A model generated the notes under the pieces. That model saw nothing but the letters and a program-made list of their open reading frames with translations, was not told where the DNA came from and did not search any database. Positions 61,081 to 64,000 of a DNA stretch of 64,000 bases are shown here, piece after piece. The position numbers and the translations under genes are program-made. The DNA comes from Roseomonas gilardii (GTDB lineage Bacteria; Pseudomonadota; Alphaproteobacteria; Acetobacterales; Acetobacteraceae). Location: the NCBI RefSeq assembly GCF_001941945.1, contig NZ_CP015584.1, positions 496,001 through 560,000 on the forward strand, in the 5' to 3' direction. Position 1 is the stretch's first letter. Every line of letters starts with the position of its first letter.

Positions 61081-61668
61081 TCAGGCCGGCTGGTGGCCGA
61101 GCGCCATCCGGAAGCGGTTCTTGACATAGACACCGTCGCGCGGCGGCAGGGCGCGCGGCAGGTTCACCGCGGCGATCTTCACTACGGCGAGGTTCAGGCT
61201 CTCCCGCGCATGGACGCGGCGGCGCAGCGGCTCCACGCCCTGGCGCTCAGTGACGAGATCGACCAGCGGGAAGCCGCAGGCCCGGGCGACCTGGGTGAAC
61301 TCGATGCCCTGGCCGGCATGGCTCGGCTGCATCCCCGTCTCGCCGAAATGGCCGTTGTCGAGGATGACGATGGAGAGGTTGCGCGGCTTGCGCAGTGCGA
61401 TGGTGGCCAGCGCGCCGAAGCCCATCAGCGCCTCGCCGTCGCCGGTCACGACCATCACCGGGCGCTCGGGCTGCGCCATGGCGAGGCCGAGCCCCACCGT
61501 CATGGCGCTGCCCATCGCGGCCCAAAGATAGTAGTTAAGGTCGTGGTCGCCGGCCGCCATCACGTCGTAGGAGGGCGAGCCGAGGCCGGTGACAACGAGC
61601 AGGTCGCCACGGTCCTGCAGCAGGTCGCTGACGACCGCACGGCGGTCGAGGGTTCCACCGGGGCTCAT
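61081..61668 (-). CDS. TPP-dependent decarboxylase, beta (TPP-binding) subunit, ComE-like
   Basis: About 195 residues; start ATG at 61668 overlapping the alpha stop (ATGA), although an ATG three codons upstream exists. The TPP-binding GDG motif is VTGDGEALMGFGALATI, with the metal/pyrophosphate Asn in ILDNGHFGETGMQ. LVVTGLGSPSYDVMAAGDHD is typical for the beta subunits of sulfopyruvate or phosphonopyruvate decarboxylases. It must pair with the alpha subunit to form the active site. Whether the substrate is sulfonated, phosphonated or plain is not shown by the sequence. Confidence 0.82.
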   Translation of the reverse strand: MSPGGTLDRRAVVSDLLQDRGDLLVVTGLGSPSYDVMAAGDHDLNYYLWAAMGSAMTVGLGLAMAQPERPVMVVTGDGEALMGFGALATIALRKPRNLSIVILDNGHFGETGMQPSHAGQGIEFTQVARACGFPLVDLVTERQGVEPLRRRVHARESLNLAVVKIAAVNLPRALPPRDGVYVKNRFRMALGHQPA

Positions 61669-62189
61669 TTCACCCACTCCTTCTCACCGATCAGGCGCTG
61701 GCCGAGCAGGACGGCGCAGGAGGAATCGCCCTCGAAAGCCATGGTGGCCGCACCACGCAGCAGCGGCGCGACATCCTTGGGGTCGTCGGCACGCCAGGTC
61801 ATGACGCCCATCAGCCGCAGCGCGGCCTCGGTGGCCTGTCCCATCGGATTCTGCCACTGGTTGAACTCGGCCCAGTCGCCGCGCATGGTCACGACCATCA
61901 GCAGCGGAAAGCGGGCGCAGGCCGCGAGGCCCAGGGTGTTGATGCAGTTGCCGGCGCCGCTGGACTGCATCAGCAGTGCACCACGCTCGCCGCCGAGCCA
62001 GGCGCCGGCGAGGTAGCCGATGCCTTCCTCCTCGGTGGTCAGCACGACGGAATGGATCGTCTCGTCGGCCTCGGCCATGCGGATGGCGGTGGCATGGCCG
62101 GCATCCGGCACATAGACCAGGTGCCGGATCTTCGCGGCCTTCAGGACGTCGAACACGTCCTTCTGCCAGGCCGGCGCTTCGGAACCCAT
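61665..62189 (-). CDS. TPP-dependent decarboxylase, alpha (PYR) subunit, ComD-like
   Basis: A 174-residue pyrimidine-binding domain; start ATG at 62189 after GAGAGGAGG. It has the catalytic Glu region VVLTTEEEGIGYLAGAWLGG and LMQSSGAGNCINTLGL, typical of the ComD-type small subunit. First gene of the leftward catabolic operon, divergent from the LysR gene, with about 114 bases between the two starts. Together with the beta subunit it decarboxylates a 2-oxoacid to an aldehyde. Confidence 0.82.
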   Translation of the reverse strand: MGSEAPAWQKDVFDVLKAAKIRHLVYVPDAGHATAIRMAEADETIHSVVLTTEEEGIGYLAGAWLGGERGALLMQSSGAGNCINTLGLAACARFPLLMVVTMRGDWAEFNQWQNPMGQATEAALRLMGVMTWRADDPKDVAPLLRGAATMAFEGDSSCAVLLGQRLIGEKEWVK

Positions 62190-62280
62190 CGTTTCCTCCT
62201 CTCGGGCGGAAGGCGCCCTTTCTCTCCCGCCTTCCTAGAGGATCATGTAGACCTTACAGAATTATAATGTGATGCAAGGA

Positions 62281-62299
62281 GATATAGCGGATTTATATC
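62281..62299. promoter_or_regulatory. Imperfect palindrome GATATAGCGGATTTATATC (LysR site candidate)
   Basis: Arms GATATA and TATATC with 7 bases between; it fits the T-N11-A form that LysR proteins prefer and ends 4 bases before the LysR ATG. The left half GATATAGCG recurs upstream of the acyl-CoA dehydrogenase gene (63229). Confidence 0.5.
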
Positions 62300-62303
62300 C
62301 ATC

Positions 62304-63230
62304 ATGGACCTCCGTCAGCTCAATACCTTCATTCATGTTTCCGAACTCGGCAGCCTCAGCAAGGCCTCCGACCGGCTCCGGATCGCCCAGCCGGCGCTCA
62401 GCCGGCAGATCCGGCTGCTGGAGGAGGAGCTGAAAGTACCGCTCTTCATCCGGCACGGACGCGGCATGGTGCTGACCCGGGCGGGAGAGATGTTGCGCGA
62501 CCGTGTCGGTGGCATCCTGCGGCAGATCGAGGAGACACGGACGGATCTCCTGCAAGAAGCGGAGGCGGTGCGCGGCCAGGTGATCTTCGGCGTCCCTCCG
62601 ACCGTGGGTGACGTGCTTGCCACGCGGCTGATCGAGAGCTTCCTCAGGCTCTATCCCGATGTCCGACTGCGCGTGGTGACGGCCTTCAGCGGCTATCTGC
62701 TCGAATGGCTGCACAGCGGCGATCTGGACATCGCCGTGGTCTATGGGGCGGAGCAGGGCGCGAATATTCGCTTCACACCTCTGCTGATGGAGAATCTCTA
62801 TCTGATCACCGCCGCGGAAGGCGGAACGCTGCCGCATCATGCGGTGCCTTTCGACCAGCTCGCCAGCCACGACCTCATCCTGCCCGGCCCGCAGCACGGG
62901 CTGCGCATCCTGCTGGAGAGGGAGGCGGGGAAGAGGGGCCTTTCCTTGCGCATCCCAGTGGAAGCCGATGCGCTACAGATCCTCAAAGGGTTGGTGGCCC
63001 GGGGACTCGGCTCGACGGTGCTGCCCCTCGCTTCCGTACACCAGGAGGTCTCGGCGGGGCTGCTCGCGGCATCGCCGGTCGTAGACCCGCATCTCTCGCG
63101 GAAGTTGGTCGTCGCCCTACCACAGGGCCGTCGGGCCTCCATCGCGGTGCAGCATTTCGACAAGGTCCTGCGGCGGGAGGTGGCGCTGATGGTCGAGGAG
63201 AATGTCTGGGAGGGAAAGCTCCTGGGATGA
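62304..63230 (+). CDS. LysR-type regulator
   Basis: A 308-residue regulator. Winged helix from residue 1: MDLRQLNTFIHVSELGSLSK, then SDRLRIAQPALSRQIRLLEE, the standard LysR signature. Effector domain: GQVIFGVPPTVGDVLATRLI and LEWLHSGDLDIAVVYGAEQG. It probably responds to an intermediate of the adjacent catabolic operon, which it diverges from, and may also control the acyl-CoA dehydrogenase gene downstream. Its stop overlaps the downstream candidate site. Confidence 0.9.
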   Translation: MDLRQLNTFIHVSELGSLSKASDRLRIAQPALSRQIRLLEEELKVPLFIRHGRGMVLTRAGEMLRDRVGGILRQIEETRTDLLQEAEAVRGQVIFGVPPTVGDVLATRLIESFLRLYPDVRLRVVTAFSGYLLEWLHSGDLDIAVVYGAEQGANIRFTPLLMENLYLITAAEGGTLPHHAVPFDQLASHDLILPGPQHGLRILLEREAGKRGLSLRIPVEADALQILKGLVARGLGSTVLPLASVHQEVSAGLLAASPVVDPHLSRKLVVALPQGRRASIAVQHFDKVLRREVALMVEENVWEGKLLG

Positions 63231-63248
63231 TATAGCGATTTGGTATAG
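63229..63248. promoter_or_regulatory. GATATAGCGATTTGGTATAG element (second LysR site candidate)
   Basis: Shares GATATAGCG and the following ATTT-rich spacer with 62281-62299; the right arm differs (TATAG). It lies about 90 bases before the acyl-CoA dehydrogenase start. Suggests shared control by the LysR protein. Confidence 0.45.
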
Positions 63249-63339
63249 ATGTTCGAAAAGAATTATCGTTGGAAGGGGGTCTTCCGTCGCGCATGATGGC
63301 CGCCTAGCCAGTTGCCGCTGGAAACAGGGTGGAAGCGCC

Positions 63340-64000
63340 ATGAACGAGATGCAGATCGATTCCCATTCGGAGATCCGCGAGGAGGTCGCCAAGCTTTGCG
63401 CGCGGTTTCCCGGCGAGTACTGGCGCAAGCTGGACGAGGTGCGCGGCTATCCGACCGAGTTCGTGCAAGCGCTGACCGAGGCGGGCTACCTGGGTGCGCT
63501 GATTCCCGAGGAATATGGCGGAGCCGGGCTCGGCCTCTCGGCGGCGGCGGCGATCCTGGAGGAGGTGCAGCACCAGGGCTGCAACGGCGCGGCCTGCCAC
63601 GCGCAGATGTACATTATGGGGACGATCCTACGGCACGGGAACGAGGCGCAGAAGCAAAAGTACCTACCTGGCATCGCCGATGGCAGTCTGCGCTTGCAGG
63701 CCTTCGGCGTGACCGAGCCGACCAGCGGCACCGACACCACGGCACTGCGCACCGTGGCCCGGCGCGAGGGCGACAAGTATATCGTCAACGGCCAGAAGAT
63801 CTGGACCTCGCGCGCCGAGCATTCCGACCTGATGCTGCTGCTGGCGCGCACCACGCCGCGCGACCAAGTAGCGAAGAAGACCGAGGGGCTGTCCACCTTC
63901 ATCGTGGACATGCGCGAGGTGCTGGGCAAAGGCCTGACCATTCGGCCGATCCGCACCATGATGAACCACAACACCTGCGAGGTGTTCTTCGATAACATGG
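63340..64000 (+). CDS. Acyl-CoA dehydrogenase, cut by the window edge
   Basis: The first ~220 residues of an acyl-CoA dehydrogenase; start ATG at 63340. It has the N-terminal helical domain (GYPTEFVQALTEAGYLGALI, then PEEYGGAGLG) and the FAD region GVTEPTSGTDTTALRTVARR with IVNGQKIWTSRAEHSDLMLL. The C-terminal helical domain with the catalytic base lies beyond the window. It oxidises an acyl-CoA to enoyl-CoA. The upstream LysR site and the nearby CoA lyase suggest a role in the same pathway. Confidence 0.9.
   Translation, partial: MNEMQIDSHSEIREEVAKLCARFPGEYWRKLDEVRGYPTEFVQALTEAGYLGALIPEEYGGAGLGLSAAAAILEEVQHQGCNGAACHAQMYIMGTILRHGNEAQKQKYLPGIADGSLRLQAFGVTEPTSGTDTTALRTVARREGDKYIVNGQKIWTSRAEHSDLMLLLARTTPRDQVAKKTEGLSTFIVDMREVLGKGLTIRPIRTMMNHNTCEVFFDNM

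Noticed and set aside
1-64000. tRNA, rRNA or riboswitch
   Set aside because: No cloverleaf, CCA-type end or conserved riboswitch core was noticed by eye; a covariance-model scan would be decisive.

Overview
The window is uniformly high-GC DNA from a Gram-negative bacterium, most likely an alphaproteobacterium of the Acetobacteraceae (Roseomonas-like). The pointers are the GC-rich codon use, the Tat-type ABC binding proteins, several Bug/TctC receptors and an outer-membrane autotransporter. This placement rests on gene content only; there is no rRNA or other marker gene. I see no tRNA, rRNA or CRISPR array.

Layout. 1-780: IS21 and IS66 remnants. 844-6287: a polyamine-type ABC transporter (binding protein, two permeases, divergent ATPase) with an FAD amine oxidoreductase. 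6427-9046: a scar zone of broken genes: amidase, extradiol dioxygenase, LysR and XRE fragments, and the first codons of a lost regulator. 9202-15474: a glycine-rich autotransporter of about 2,090 residues. 15623-18514: a winged-helix regulator with an internally duplicated sensor half. 18548-19603: a truncated second autotransporter start, a frameshifted lipoprotein and a DDE transposase remnant. 19619-27952: a GH51 arabinofuranosidase with an Opp/Dpp-type importer and an ArsR-like regulator. 28433-40972: a six-cistron, translationally coupled operon around a very large multicopper oxidase, split by one in-frame TAG, with SCO, cytochrome c-binding-protein fusion and beta-propeller proteins. 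41458-48024: GntR regulator, aconitase, MFS carrier and lactonase. 48069-53061: a YhaN/YhaO-type SMC-like ATPase and nuclease pair plus a small ORF. 53815-55203: an MHS permease. 55437-64000: a catabolic operon (CoA lyase, two Bug receptors, D-2-hydroxyacid dehydrogenase, aldehyde dehydrogenase, two-subunit TPP decarboxylase) with a divergent LysR gene and the start of an acyl-CoA dehydrogenase.

How it works together. Most of the window is uptake-plus-catabolism modules, each with its own regulator and recognisable operator candidates. Three points stand out. The regulator/autotransporter locus looks like a tandem duplication whose two outer halves were deleted, leaving two copies of the same inverted repeat. 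The copper-oxidase operon is a compact periplasmic redox module containing a cytochrome c fused to a type I binding protein. The same GATATAGCG-type element lies upstream of the LysR gene and of the acyl-CoA dehydrogenase, suggesting one regulon.
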